A stretch of 64,000 bases of DNA, taken from Acidimicrobiales bacterium (lineage in GTDB: Bacteria > Actinomycetota > Acidimicrobiia > Acidimicrobiales > MedAcidi-G1). The position numbers were made by a program, and so were the translations under genes. Under the pieces are notes generated by a model. It had not been told where the DNA came from and ran no database searches. It saw only the letters and a program-made list of their open reading frames with translations. Shown here piece after piece: positions 43,999 through 52,927 of the stretch (its first letter is position 1; the number at the start of each line of letters is the position of its first letter). The stretch spans positions 21,692 through 85,691 of the forward strand of contig JAPKBH010000006.1 in NCBI GenBank assembly GCA_028823445.1, written 5' to 3'.

Positions 43999-44955
43999 AT
44001 GGCTGATAACACCAAACCACAACCTTTAGGTGGAAACGAAATGCCTCGTTACGGGGGCATCGCTACCTTCATGCGTTTACCTGGCCGAAGCGAACCAAAA
44101 GATCTTGATATTGCTGTAGTGGGGGTGCCTTTTGATATCGGTACCTCTAACCGGCCGGGGGCTCGTTTTGGCCCACGGGGCATCCGTGATGAGTCCGTAC
44201 TCTTGCGGCCTTACAACATGGGCACTCGAGCGGCTCCCTTTGACTCTTTACGCATTGACGACATCGGCGATGTAGCGTCGAGCCCTTTTGACCTTTTAGC
44301 AGCCATCGCCGCTATTGAAGAACGCTTCAACCAGTTGCTAACTCACGACTTAATTACTGCCACCATGGGTGGCGACCACACCATCGTTTTGCCTATTTTG
44401 CGAGCTATGGCAAAAAAACATGGACCGGTTGGGTTGATACACATTGATGCTCATACCGACATAAGCGACACCATGTTCGGGGCCAAAATTGCTCACGGCA
44501 CCCCGTTTCGCCGGGCGGTAGAAGAAGGCCTGTTGGATTGTTCTCGGGTGGTGCAAATCGGCATGCGAGGCACCGGTTACACCGCTGAAGATTTTGACTG
44601 GTCTCGCCAACAGGGCTTTCGGGTGGTGCAGGCCGAAGAGTGTTGGCATAAAAGTTTGACTCCCCTCATGGCCGAGGTGCGAGAGCAGGTTGGCGACGGC
44701 CCGGTTTATATAAGTTTCGATATTGATGGACTGGACCCAGCGTTTGCTCCGGGCACCGGTACTCCTGAGGTGGGCGGCCTGACCATGCCCCAAGCGTTAG
44801 AAATTGTGCGGGGTTGTCGGGGCTTGAACGTGGTGGGTTGTGACTTGGTGGAGGTGGCTCCTATTTATGACACTTCGGGCTTAACGAGTTTGACGGGCGC
44901 CAACTTGTTGTACGAAATGCTTTGCGTCATGCCCGGTGTGGTTTACCGAGACTAA
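43999..44955 (+). CDS. gbuA: ureohydrolase, probable guanidinobutyrase
   Basis: This 318-residue arginase/agmatinase-family enzyme has all Mn ligands: the GGDHTI motif at 124-129 (with His127), Asp150/His152/Asp154 in IHIDAHTD, and Asp241/Asp243 in SFDIDGLDPAFAPGTGTPE. The start (PLGGNEMPRYGGIATFMRLP) and RPYNMGTRAAPFDSL closely resemble Pseudomonas GbuA, which splits 4-guanidinobutyrate to GABA and urea, so I prefer this over agmatinase. GuanidinoPropionase is also possible. GGAGGAG precedes the ATG. The next genes encode an MFS carrier (2-base gap) and an aminotransferase that could take up the substrate and use the product. Confidence 0.88.
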   Translation: MADNTKPQPLGGNEMPRYGGIATFMRLPGRSEPKDLDIAVVGVPFDIGTSNRPGARFGPRGIRDESVLLRPYNMGTRAAPFDSLRIDDIGDVASSPFDLLAAIAAIEERFNQLLTHDLITATMGGDHTIVLPILRAMAKKHGPVGLIHIDAHTDISDTMFGAKIAHGTPFRRAVEEGLLDCSRVVQIGMRGTGYTAEDFDWSRQQGFRVVQAEECWHKSLTPLMAEVREQVGDGPVYISFDIDGLDPAFAPGTGTPEVGGLTMPQALEIVRGCRGLNVVGCDLVEVAPIYDTSGLTSLTGANLLYEMLCVMPGVVYRD

Positions 44956-44957
44956 CC

Positions 44958-46160
44958 ATGGCCACCGCCGAACGTTCTGGGCCCCGTTTGGCTCCTTACT
45001 ATCTGATCTTGTTTGGGCTCACAGCAGGTCTGGGCGGGGTAGTTGTTCTGCTAGCCGAACTCAAAAATGAGTTAGGTTTCTCAAACTTCGGCGTGGGGTT
45101 AGCTATTTCTTCGGGGTTTGCCTCAGCGTTTGTGGCTAGTTTGATTATGGCTCCTCAAGCGGATCGTGGGAAGTCCCCCATGATGCTCCGTACGGCGCTC
45201 ATCGTCGGTGGCCTCTCTATGGTTGTTTTGGCCGTGGGTGACCAACTCTGGCACTATGTGGTGGGGCGCTCTCTCTACGGATTTGCTCTGGGTACCGGTG
45301 GACCGGCGGTGCGACGTACCGTTATTGTGGCCGACCCGGAAAACTTGGGCCGCAATCTGGGCCGCTTAGGGGCCTTTGATGTCGCGGGCTTTATGGTGGC
45401 CCCTCTCATCGTTACCGCTATCACCCATTACGCCGGTTTCCGAGCTTCTTTTTGGGCCAGCGCAGCATTTTTGTTTCTGCTGCTTCCGGTAGCTTTTAAG
45501 GCGCAAACGGATACCGCTCCCCAAGACACCGAACGTCTCGGTCTCTCTGGGCTTTTACGTATTCGACGACTCGTTGGGGCGTTGGTCCTTGCCGCCGCTT
45601 ACTTTGTTTTCATTGGGGCGTTTGAATCGGTGTGGATCCTAGAAATGGACTTTCGGGGAGCAGACCAAACCACCATTGGCATTGCTTTGACCCTGGCCGC
45701 TCTGCCCATGCCGCTTCTTTCGCCTATCGGCGGAGTATTGGCCCAGCGCTACGGTGCTCGCCGTTGGGCGGTGGGCACCATGTTTTGCATGGTAATCATC
45801 GTGTTTTTCTATGGACTGGTGCCTGGGGTGTGGTGGCTAGTTGCCGTCACCACCATTACTTCTGCCATTGAAGGCTTTGGCTTCCCGACTATCCCCATGT
45901 TGGCTTCAGCCGCCGTCCCCCAAGAGCGTCAAGCCGCGGCCCAGGGCTTACTCGGTGCCGTTGAGGTGGCCGCGGGAGCCATTTCTTCGTTAACCATTGC
46001 CTTTATTTATGGAATAAGCAGCGACACCCTTGCGTGGACTGTCACGGGTATTACTATGGCTGTGTTGCTAACAATCGGTACGGTGTTAACCCAACCCGAA
46101 GATCATCAACGGGTACGCCCTGGCGTGCCTTCCGAACTACTGAGGAGACCATTCGAATGA
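44958..46160 (+). CDS. MFS transporter
   Basis: This 400-residue membrane protein has about 12 hydrophobic segments; helix 1 is PYYLILFGLTAGLGGVVVLLAEL and loop 2-3 is PQADRGKSPMMLR. It belongs to the CynX/AraJ-like major facilitator sequences. It sits 2 bases after gbuA and overlaps the aminotransferase gene by 4 bases (ATGA), so a role in moving a guanidino compound or amino acid is likely but unproven. A frame opening inside gbuA at 44922 is not a credible start. Confidence 0.88.
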   Translation: MATAERSGPRLAPYYLILFGLTAGLGGVVVLLAELKNELGFSNFGVGLAISSGFASAFVASLIMAPQADRGKSPMMLRTALIVGGLSMVVLAVGDQLWHYVVGRSLYGFALGTGGPAVRRTVIVADPENLGRNLGRLGAFDVAGFMVAPLIVTAITHYAGFRASFWASAAFLFLLLPVAFKAQTDTAPQDTERLGLSGLLRIRRLVGALVLAAAYFVFIGAFESVWILEMDFRGADQTTIGIALTLAALPMPLLSPIGGVLAQRYGARRWAVGTMFCMVIIVFFYGLVPGVWWLVAVTTITSAIEGFGFPTIPMLASAAVPQERQAAAQGLLGAVEVAAGAISSLTIAFIYGISSDTLAWTVTGITMAVLLTIGTVLTQPEDHQRVRPGVPSELLRRPFE

Positions 46161-47368
46161 GCGGCGCACTACTTCACCCCTTTTCCCCAGCAGGCCAAGA
46201 CGAAAGCGACTACATCAACATCGTCCGCGGTGAGGGCTCTACTGTTTACGACGAGGCCGGCAACGGTTACATCGATGGCATTGCCAACCTGTGGTTGTGT
46301 CAGGTGGGTTATGGCCGCACCGAAATTGTGGATGCCGTCACCCAGCAAATGAACCAAATCCACGGGTACAACACTTTTGCTCCATTTACTAACGGCCCGG
46401 CTCGCCAGGTAGCTGACATGATCGCCGAACGTTCCCCCCACCCTGATGGACGCGTATTTTTGGGTAGTTCTGGTTCAGAAGCAGTAGACACTGTACTCAA
46501 GATTGCTCGAGTTATTATGCAAAACCGCGGGCAAAGCGACCGACAAATAATTGTTAAGCGCACCAACGGATACCACGGCACCAACTGGGGTGGCACCTCG
46601 GCGCAAGGTATTGCCGCCAACCGTGAGGGCTGGGGAGATTTGGTTCCTCATTTCATGGAAGTCCCTCATGACGATCTTGAAGCGGCGGCCTCGTTGTTTG
46701 CCGAACACGGTGACCGCATCGCTGCCGTTTTGACTGAACCGGTGCAAGGGGCCGGCGGGGTGTATCCGCCAGTTGACGGCTACCTCGAGGGCTTACGTCG
46801 TTTGTGCGATCAGCATGGGGCCTTGCTCATTTTTGATGAGGTAATCTGTGGCTTTGGTCGGACCGGCTCTTGGTTTGGGGCACAAACCTTTGGCGTCACG
46901 CCAGACTTGATGACTTTCGCTAAGGGCGTAACCTCGGGTTACTTGCCCCTTTCTGGGGTCATTGTTTCTCAAGAACTCTCGGAAGAACTCTCAGAACCGG
47001 GCTATCTGCTGCGCACCGGCTACACCTACTCGGGCCACAACGCTGCTTGTGCCGCTGGTGTAGCCAACATCAACATTATGGAACGTGAAGGTCTTGTTGA
47101 CCGGGCCGACCATATTGGGGCAAAACTTCAAGAAGGGTTGGCTGCATTGGCCAGCGACGGGCTTATTGATTCCTGGCGAGGCATGGGTGCGGTCTACGCC
47201 GCCGAACTCAACCGAGATACTGTGCCTTTGCGTAACGCCATGATGGCCAATGGCGTCATTATGCGCCCTATGGGCACTTGCTTGGCTATCTGCCCGCCGC
47301 TGATTATCACCGACGAGGAAATCGGCAAGATGATCGATGCCTTGGCCGAAGCAGCAAAAACTGTTTAA
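46157..47368 (+). CDS. class III aminotransferase, possible GABA transaminase
   Basis: This 403-residue PLP enzyme has the cofactor pocket FLGSSGSEAVDTVLKIA, LLIFDEVICGFGRTGSW and Lys in MTFAKGVTSGYLPLSG near 253. GAGGAGACC lies before the ATG at 46157, which overlaps the MFS stop. Its place in the operon after guanidinobutyrase suggests GABA as substrate, giving succinate semialdehyde. Omega-amino acid:pyruvate activity is an equal possibility on sequence. A succinate-semialdehyde dehydrogenase is not adjacent. Confidence 0.87.
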   Translation: MSGALLHPFSPAGQDESDYINIVRGEGSTVYDEAGNGYIDGIANLWLCQVGYGRTEIVDAVTQQMNQIHGYNTFAPFTNGPARQVADMIAERSPHPDGRVFLGSSGSEAVDTVLKIARVIMQNRGQSDRQIIVKRTNGYHGTNWGGTSAQGIAANREGWGDLVPHFMEVPHDDLEAAASLFAEHGDRIAAVLTEPVQGAGGVYPPVDGYLEGLRRLCDQHGALLIFDEVICGFGRTGSWFGAQTFGVTPDLMTFAKGVTSGYLPLSGVIVSQELSEELSEPGYLLRTGYTYSGHNAACAAGVANINIMEREGLVDRADHIGAKLQEGLAALASDGLIDSWRGMGAVYAAELNRDTVPLRNAMMANGVIMRPMGTCLAICPPLIITDEEIGKMIDALAEAAKTV

Positions 47369-47386
47369 CGGTTTTTCACAAAGAGC

Positions 47387-47857
47387 TCAGCCGGTTCCCC
47401 AACTGAAGGTCATTTTTTCCATCCGGAGAATAGAAAAAACTTCGGTCCCGGTGACCCCACTGAGGCCAAGAATTTTATCGTTGACTAGCTTCAGCAGGCT
47501 TTCGTTGTTTTTACACAACACTTCGGCTAACACGTCGTAACGGCCGGTGGTGACCAGCACATATTCGGCTTCTTCCATGGCGCCGATTGCTGCCGCAACT
47601 TGGCGTACGTCGCCCGAAACAGTGACCCCCACCATGGCTTGGGTGGTGAGCCCCAAACTCAAGGGGTCGGTGACGGCCACTATCTGAATAACCCCCCGCT
47701 CGGTGAGCCGGTTTACTCGTTGCCGTACCGCTGCTTGAGAAAGTCCTACCTTGGGGCCCAGTTGAGAGAAAGCCATGCGCCCATCGACTTGGAGTTCATT
47801 AATGATGGCTTTATCTATGTCATCGAGCGAAAAAACTTCGCCTCGTTTATCAGGCAT
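47387..47857 (-). CDS. Lrp/AsnC-family transcriptional regulator
   Basis: This 156-residue protein has an AsnC-type helix-turn-helix (IDKAIINELQVDGRMAFSQLGPKVGLSQAAVRQRVNRL) and an amino-acid-binding RAM domain (residues 70-150, with VLVTTGRYDVLAEVLCKN). Such proteins form octamers and often control amine or amino acid catabolism. It is the second gene of a minus-strand operon, overlapping the upstream aminotransferase gene by 8 bases. It is the natural candidate to bind the repeated CCGTTGCCAA-type motif at 49297-49331 and 54918-54965. Confidence 0.92.
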   Translation of the reverse strand: MPDKRGEVFSLDDIDKAIINELQVDGRMAFSQLGPKVGLSQAAVRQRVNRLTERGVIQIVAVTDPLSLGLTTQAMVGVTVSGDVRQVAAAIGAMEEAEYVLVTTGRYDVLAEVLCKNNESLLKLVNDKILGLSGVTGTEVFSILRMEKMTFSWGTG

Positions 47858-49232
47858 TTGACCAACGTTCCATTTCGGCCATGGCTTCGGTCAGAGCCTG
47901 GCGCAAAGTGTTACTAATAAAATCAAACTCGTCGGGGCCAGCAATCAGTGGCGGCGACAACTGAATTACCGGTTCGCCACGATCGTCGGCTCGGCAAATA
48001 AGACCGAGTTCCAACAGTCGGTTGGAGAAAAAGCCGCGCAGTAAATGTTCGCGTTCTGCATCACTGAACGATGCTCGGGTGGCTCGGTCTTTCACCAGTT
48101 CAATGGCGTAGAAGTACCCGGCTCCACGCACATCGCCCACGATGGGTAAGTCGGTGAGGGCTTCTAGAGACTCTCGAAAAGCATCTTCGTTGTTGCGTAC
48201 GTGGCCGCAAATATCTTCTTTTTCGAAAATCTCTAGGTTGGCTAAAGCTACGGCGCAACTTACGGGGTGGCCAGCAAAGGTGATGCCATGGAGAAACACT
48301 TCGCCGGTGCCGACAAAAGGCTCGGAAACTTTGTCGCTGACCAACAAAGCACCCAGAGGCGCATACCCCGAGGTGAGGCCTTTGGCGGTGGTGATCATGT
48401 CGGGGAGGTAGTCGTAGCGTTCGCAGCCGAACATGTAGCCAATACGACCAAAGGCACAAATCACTTCATCGGACACCAACAACACCCCGTACTTGTCGCA
48501 GATTTCTCGCACCCGGGCAAAGTAACCGGGCGGAGGTTCAAAGCACCCGCCAGCATTTTGCACTGGTTCCAAAAATACTGCCGCTACGGTTTCGGGTCCT
48601 TCAGCCAAAATAGCTTCTTCGATGGCATCGGCGGCATGCAACGAACAATACGGATCATCTTGACAGGTGGGGCACCGGTAGTGGTTGGTTTCGGGCACCT
48701 TGACCGCCCCGGGAACCAACGGTTCAAACATGGTTTTAATGGAATCCAACCCGGTGATCGACAAGGCCCCCATGGTGGTGCCGTGATAGGCCATGTTGCG
48801 GCTAATGACCTTGATGCGGTCTGGTTGGCCTTTAATCTTAAAATATTGTCGGGCCAACTTCCATGCTGATTCGACTGCTTCTGAACCGCCGGTGGTAAAG
48901 AACACGCGGTTCAGATCACCAGGGGCCAGGTCGGCCAGTTTGGCGGCTAACTCAATAGCGGTGGGGTGGCCGTAAGTCCAGATGGGAAAGTACCCCAAAG
49001 TGGCCGCCTGGTCACCGGCTGCTCGAGCCAACTCGGTGCGTCCGTGGCCTAATTGACTTAAGAAAAGCCCGGAAAGTCCATCAAAGAAACGGTTCCCTTC
49101 GGTGTCCCAGAGGTAACACCCTTCACCGCGTTCAATAACTCGCATGCTGTCTACAGAATTGTTGAGCACCGTGAAATGCCCCCACAAGTGGGCTTCTGCT
49201 TTTTCAACTAGTTCTTGGTGTGACAGGGTCAT
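47850..49232 (-). CDS. class III aminotransferase, putrescine/omega-amino acid type
   Basis: This 460-residue PLP enzyme is of the putrescine-pyruvate or beta-alanine-pyruvate transaminase group. GLSGLFLSQLGHGR near 52-65, FFTTGGSEAVESAWKLARQY near 110-129, VSDEVICAFGRIGYMFG and Lys in ITTAKGLTSGYAPLGA are visible. A Cys-rich stretch, YRCPTCQDDPYCSLH near 190, is present in some relatives. In this setting it could act on a polyamine such as putrescine. It is the first gene before the Lrp regulator. Confidence 0.9.
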   Translation of the reverse strand: MTLSHQELVEKAEAHLWGHFTVLNNSVDSMRVIERGEGCYLWDTEGNRFFDGLSGLFLSQLGHGRTELARAAGDQAATLGYFPIWTYGHPTAIELAAKLADLAPGDLNRVFFTTGGSEAVESAWKLARQYFKIKGQPDRIKVISRNMAYHGTTMGALSITGLDSIKTMFEPLVPGAVKVPETNHYRCPTCQDDPYCSLHAADAIEEAILAEGPETVAAVFLEPVQNAGGCFEPPPGYFARVREICDKYGVLLVSDEVICAFGRIGYMFGCERYDYLPDMITTAKGLTSGYAPLGALLVSDKVSEPFVGTGEVFLHGITFAGHPVSCAVALANLEIFEKEDICGHVRNNEDAFRESLEALTDLPIVGDVRGAGYFYAIELVKDRATRASFSDAEREHLLRGFFSNRLLELGLICRADDRGEPVIQLSPPLIAGPDEFDFISNTLRQALTEAMAEMERWSNA

Positions 49233-49296
49233 GAGGTTTCCTTCTTTTGGTGTCCAAGCCGGAATGGGTTAGTCTTCGTTATGCCCGATACTACTG

Positions 49297-49331
49297 ATTC
49301 CGTTGCCAACATGCCAGTTTGGCAACGGAAT
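49297..49331. promoter_or_regulatory. palindromic operator candidate (copy 1 of a shared motif)
   Basis: ATTCCGTTGCCAA (49297-49309) and its exact reverse complement TTGGCAACGGAAT (49319-49331) are separated by 9 bases. The site lies between the divergent aminotransferase-lrp operon and the amidohydrolase gene. A closely similar sequence sits at 54918-54948 (GATTCC-TT-CCAA-AT-CCAGTT--GCAAC in both), also between divergent operons. The Lrp regulator is the likely ligand, by inference. The remaining intergenic sequence (49,233-49,396) shows nothing else I can name. Confidence 0.6.
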
Positions 49332-49396
49332 GCGCAACATTCACTGCACTGGACAAGTTATTCTGTTGTCACTAAGAGCAGTGAGGTGTTCTGCCC

Positions 49397-50974
49397 ATGA
49401 GTAAAGAATCAACCATTTTGAGCAACGGAACTATCCACTCCATGGATACCGCTCTAGCCAACCCCGACTGGGTAGAAATAGTTGAGGGGCGCATCGTCCG
49501 TACCGGACAAGGGAAACGGCCCTCTGGAAACCATTTAGATTTGGCCGGACGCACCTTGTTGCCGGGTTTCCATGATGCTCATGTGCATCCATCGCTGGGC
49601 GGGTTAGCACTTATTCGCTGCAACCTGCATGACCTTTCAAACCTAAAGGATTTCCAGGCTCAGATCGCCGCCTATGCCCAAGCCCGACCTGAGGCCACAT
49701 GGATTTTGGGCGGCGGTTGGGCCATGGAAGATCTTCCCAACGGCCTCGCCCGCGCTGAGTGGTTGGACGCAGTGGTGCCCGACCGGCCGGTCTACCTAGG
49801 AAGCAGCGAGGGCCACGCCGCTTGGGTTAACAGTAAAGCCCTAGAATTAGCGGGCATAGACCGTCACACCCCGGACCCCGTTGATGGGCGTATTGAACGT
49901 CACCCCGACGGCACTCCGCTGGGCACCCTGCAAGAAGGCGCCGCTCATTTAGTAGAAAAAGTACTGCCCCCGACCCAACAATCTGAAGTCGAACAAGGCA
50001 TTGTCGCAGCCCAAGAAATGCTTCTTTCCTTGGGCATCACTACTTGGCAAGATGCTTGGGTAGAAAAAACCACCCACCACGCTTACCAAGCGTTAGATGC
50101 CTCCGGTCGTCTTTTGGCCATGGCGACCGGGTCGTTATGGTGGGAGCGCGACCGCGGCATGGAACAACTACCTGAACTCATCGAGCGCGCTAAAGAAGTC
50201 GGTCGTCGTTACCGTCCCGGGTCCATCAAGTTCATGGTGGATGGGGTTTGTGAAAACGGCACCGCCTCCATGGTGCACCCTTACCTCGGTACCCACGATG
50301 ACCGCGGTTTGGTGTTTATTCCTCGAGAAATGCTTTTAGAAGCAGTCCCGGCCGCTATGGCCGCCGGTTTGCAACCACATTTTCATGCCATAGGCGACCA
50401 AGCTATCCGTGACGCGTTAGATGCGGTGGCGGCCGGCCGCCCCGAACATGCCCGAGTAGTACGTCCGCAAATCGCACACGTTCAGGTAGTAGACCCGGCC
50501 GATATTCCTCGTTTTGCTCAACTCCATGTGGCCGCCAATGTTCAAATGTTGTGGGCTTGCCACGATGACACCATGGTGGACCTCACCACGCCTCGGCTGG
50601 GCGACCACCGTAGCCGCTGGCAGTTTCCCTTTCGTAGCCTCATTGATGCGGGAGCCATCTTTGCTTGCGGCTCCGACTGGTCAGTGTCTACGGCCAACCC
50701 GTTCCCTCAAATGGAGGTAGCGGTCAGCCGCCTCATGCCGGGCATGGAGGTACCTTTTCAAAAAGAGCAAGCCATCACCAGAGAAGAAGCCCTGCAGGGG
50801 TTCACCACGGGGGCAGCCTGGGTAAATCATGAAGAAACCCGCAGCGGTTCAATCACTGCGGGCAAGGCAGCAGACTTGATAATCGTTGACCAAGACCCGC
50901 TAGAAACAAACGACTTGGCGTCTGTCAGGGTCGAGATGACCCTGACAGACGGACAAGTAGTTTTCGAGGGTTAA
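49397..50974 (+). CDS. YtcJ-like metal-dependent amidohydrolase
   Basis: This 525-residue amidohydrolase has His62 and His64 in FHDAHVHPSLGG, an early GTIHSMD typical of the urease-type cap, FHAIGDQAIRDALD with the later His residues, and the Asp in FACGSDWSVST. The family (DUF-type YtcJ, AepA-like) hydrolyses amide or ester-like bonds, usually on unknown substrates. It stands alone on the plus strand between two minus-strand operons. It is divergent from the transaminase and convergent with potD, overlapping it by 4 bases. A role in polyamine or N-acyl compound use is an inference from the neighbours. Confidence 0.88.
   Translation: MSKESTILSNGTIHSMDTALANPDWVEIVEGRIVRTGQGKRPSGNHLDLAGRTLLPGFHDAHVHPSLGGLALIRCNLHDLSNLKDFQAQIAAYAQARPEATWILGGGWAMEDLPNGLARAEWLDAVVPDRPVYLGSSEGHAAWVNSKALELAGIDRHTPDPVDGRIERHPDGTPLGTLQEGAAHLVEKVLPPTQQSEVEQGIVAAQEMLLSLGITTWQDAWVEKTTHHAYQALDASGRLLAMATGSLWWERDRGMEQLPELIERAKEVGRRYRPGSIKFMVDGVCENGTASMVHPYLGTHDDRGLVFIPREMLLEAVPAAMAAGLQPHFHAIGDQAIRDALDAVAAGRPEHARVVRPQIAHVQVVDPADIPRFAQLHVAANVQMLWACHDDTMVDLTTPRLGDHRSRWQFPFRSLIDAGAIFACGSDWSVSTANPFPQMEVAVSRLMPGMEVPFQKEQAITREEALQGFTTGAAWVNHEETRSGSITAGKAADLIIVDQDPLETNDLASVRVEMTLTDGQVVFEG
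50919..50951. terminator. 14-bp perfect hairpin inside the amidohydrolase 3' end
   Basis: CGTCTGTCAGGGTC (50919-50932) and GACCCTGACAGACG (50938-50951) pair perfectly around a 5-base loop, within the last 20 codons of the amidohydrolase gene. Because potD converges here with no spare intergenic space, the hairpin probably serves as a terminator or RNA end. Confidence 0.5.
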
Positions 50975-52080
50975 CCCTTCGCTTCGACGAAGAGGTCCTG
51001 CATTAACAGGCCCAACTCACCGGCTTGAGGAATGAACTCCAATTGAGCTGAAGTTTCCGCATTGGGGTAGATCCCTTCATCTTCAAGGATTTCATCCAAA
51101 ATGAATTCGGTAGCTGCCTCGTTGGGGCTGGCGTAGTACACATAGTTGGTCAACGCCGCACCATTTTGTGCGTCGGTCATGAAGTTAATCATGGCGTGGG
51201 CTGAACAAGGGTGCTCGGCAGAAGCTGGGATAGCCATGCCATCTACCCAACGCACGCCACCCTCTTTGGGGATCACGTAAACATGGGTTTCGTAAGCATC
51301 CGCTTCAAAGATAGCTGCCGCAAACGAACCGCTCCAGCCATGAGCTACAGCAAGTTCACCGTTCATCAAGTCATCAGAGTAAGAAACTGAATCGTATTTT
51401 AGCAGGTTTGCGTTGGTGGCCTTCAAAAGCTCGCCGGCCTCGCGGATAGCTTCTTCATTGCCGCCGACCAATACTTCATCAATGCTGTAACCCAAGTACT
51501 TGAGTGCCGCAGAGAAAGACTCTGGTGCATCGTCCAGCATAGAAATACCACCAGAAACCATACCGCTCAATGCCGGGTCAAAGATGAAACCCCAAGTGGG
51601 TTCAACGTTGCCCAACTCTTCAAGAGCGTCATAACTGATACCGATACCGGTGGTTCCCCACTGGTAGGCCACATGGTATTTGTGGTCCGGGTCAAACGGT
51701 GGCGATTGGAACTCTGCCGAAATATTCGTGGCGTTGGGAATAGCATCAAAGTCCAACTCCATCAAGAGGCCTTCGGCAATCATGGTGTCGACCATGTAGT
51801 CCGAAGGAACGATGAGGTCATAGTTGGCAGCCCCGGCATCTACCTGAGCCAACATTTGTTCGTTTGATTCGTACATGGTGTACTCAACCTTGATGCCGTA
51901 CTCTTCTTCGAAGCGAGGGATTGATTCCTCGTCGATGTAGTCGGCCCAGTTGTAGAAGGACAGATCCCCGTCGGTTTCTCCCACTGCGCAACTGGCTGCT
52001 GCGCCGCTGTCTCCGTCGGAACCGCAGGCTGCGGCGACGAGCGCCAACAGCAGCAACGCTCCTGTCAATTTCAGTTTCAT
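50971..52080 (-). CDS. potD: spermidine/putrescine-type substrate-binding lipoprotein
   Basis: This protein of about 369 residues has a lipoprotein signal (LLALVAAAC) followed by GDLSFYNWADYIDEESIPRFEEEYGIKVEYTMYESNEQM, typical of the PotD/PotF family. Later YDLIVPSDYMVDTMIAEGLLMELD and VAYQWGTTGIGISYD are also conserved. It delivers a polyamine or related compound to the PotBC channel. The ATG at 52078-52080 follows AAGGAGAATAAA; a longer frame is spurious. It is the last gene of potABCD. Some PotD relatives bind other amines, such as spermidine preferentially or GABA-like solutes. Confidence 0.92.
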   Translation of the reverse strand: MKLKLTGALLLLALVAAACGSDGDSGAAASCAVGETDGDLSFYNWADYIDEESIPRFEEEYGIKVEYTMYESNEQMLAQVDAGAANYDLIVPSDYMVDTMIAEGLLMELDFDAIPNATNISAEFQSPPFDPDHKYHVAYQWGTTGIGISYDALEELGNVEPTWGFIFDPALSGMVSGGISMLDDAPESFSAALKYLGYSIDEVLVGGNEEAIREAGELLKATNANLLKYDSVSYSDDLMNGELAVAHGWSGSFAAAIFEADAYETHVYVIPKEGGVRWVDGMAIPASAEHPCSAHAMINFMTDAQNGAALTNYVYYASPNEAATEFILDEILEDEGIYPNAETSAQLEFIPQAGELGLLMQDLFVEAKG

Positions 52081-52081
52081 T

Positions 52082-52927
52082 TTATTCTCCTTGGTTATTG
52101 GTTTTTGATTTAGGTTCACGCTGCAAGAAAAGAGAGCCCAGCACCAGCACGGTAGAGGCCAGCAACATCAAACTTGAAATAGCGTTTAGTTCTGGGGTAA
52201 CCCCCCGACGAATAGCACTGAACACGTAAACCGGGAGGGTGGTACTTCCTGGCCCGGTTACGAATGCTGAGATTACCACATCGTCAAGGGAGAGCGCTAA
52301 TGCGAGGAGTGCCCCGGCCAAGACACCAGGCAAAATAAGCGGCAAGGTTACTTTTTGAAAGGCCCGCCATCCGCTGGCGTAGAGATCGCGGGCTGCTTCT
52401 TCTAGCGAGGGGTCGAGTTGCCCTAATCGAGCGCGCACCACCACCGCTACGAAGGAAATATTGAAGGCGATATGGCTAATGACGATGGTGTAGATGCCGA
52501 GTTGAAACCGGGGGCCGAAAGAATCGATGAAGCGAAATACTTGGGCAAAAAAGACCAGCATCATGACCGCCATGGTGACATCGGGGATAATCACCGGCAA
52601 GAAAACAGCCCCGTCTAAAGTTTTGCGGCCTCGAAACCGGTAGCGGTCAAGCGCTAGGGCCAAGCTGGTGCCTAAAATGGTGGCAACAATCGTGGAAATA
52701 CTGGCCACCATAAGTGAGTTTTTTAAGGCATCAAGAATGACTTCGTTTTGGAGAACCTCGGGATACCAGCGGGTAGAGAGCCCGCCCCAAATGTTGACTC
52801 GCCTCGACCCATTGAACGAAAAAACTACCAAGACAATGATGGGGATGTAGAAAAAAGCAAAGACCAACCAGGCATTAAGGGCCAAGAGCCTGCTGGCCCA
52901 TTTGGTGGGACGCATGGTGGTACTCAT
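52082..52927 (-). CDS. potC: polyamine-type ABC permease PotC
   Basis: This 281-residue membrane protein has six hydrophobic segments, with YIPIIVLVVFSFNGSRR at the first helix and the ATPase-docking EEAARDLYASGWRAFQKVTLPLILPGVLAGALLALALSLDDVVISAFV near 185-230, typical of PotC. It is one base upstream of potD in the operon and overlaps potB by 4 bases. Confidence 0.93.
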   Translation of the reverse strand: MSTTMRPTKWASRLLALNAWLVFAFFYIPIIVLVVFSFNGSRRVNIWGGLSTRWYPEVLQNEVILDALKNSLMVASISTIVATILGTSLALALDRYRFRGRKTLDGAVFLPVIIPDVTMAVMMLVFFAQVFRFIDSFGPRFQLGIYTIVISHIAFNISFVAVVVRARLGQLDPSLEEAARDLYASGWRAFQKVTLPLILPGVLAGALLALALSLDDVVISAFVTGPGSTTLPVYVFSAIRRGVTPELNAISSLMLLASTVLVLGSLFLQREPKSKTNNQGE

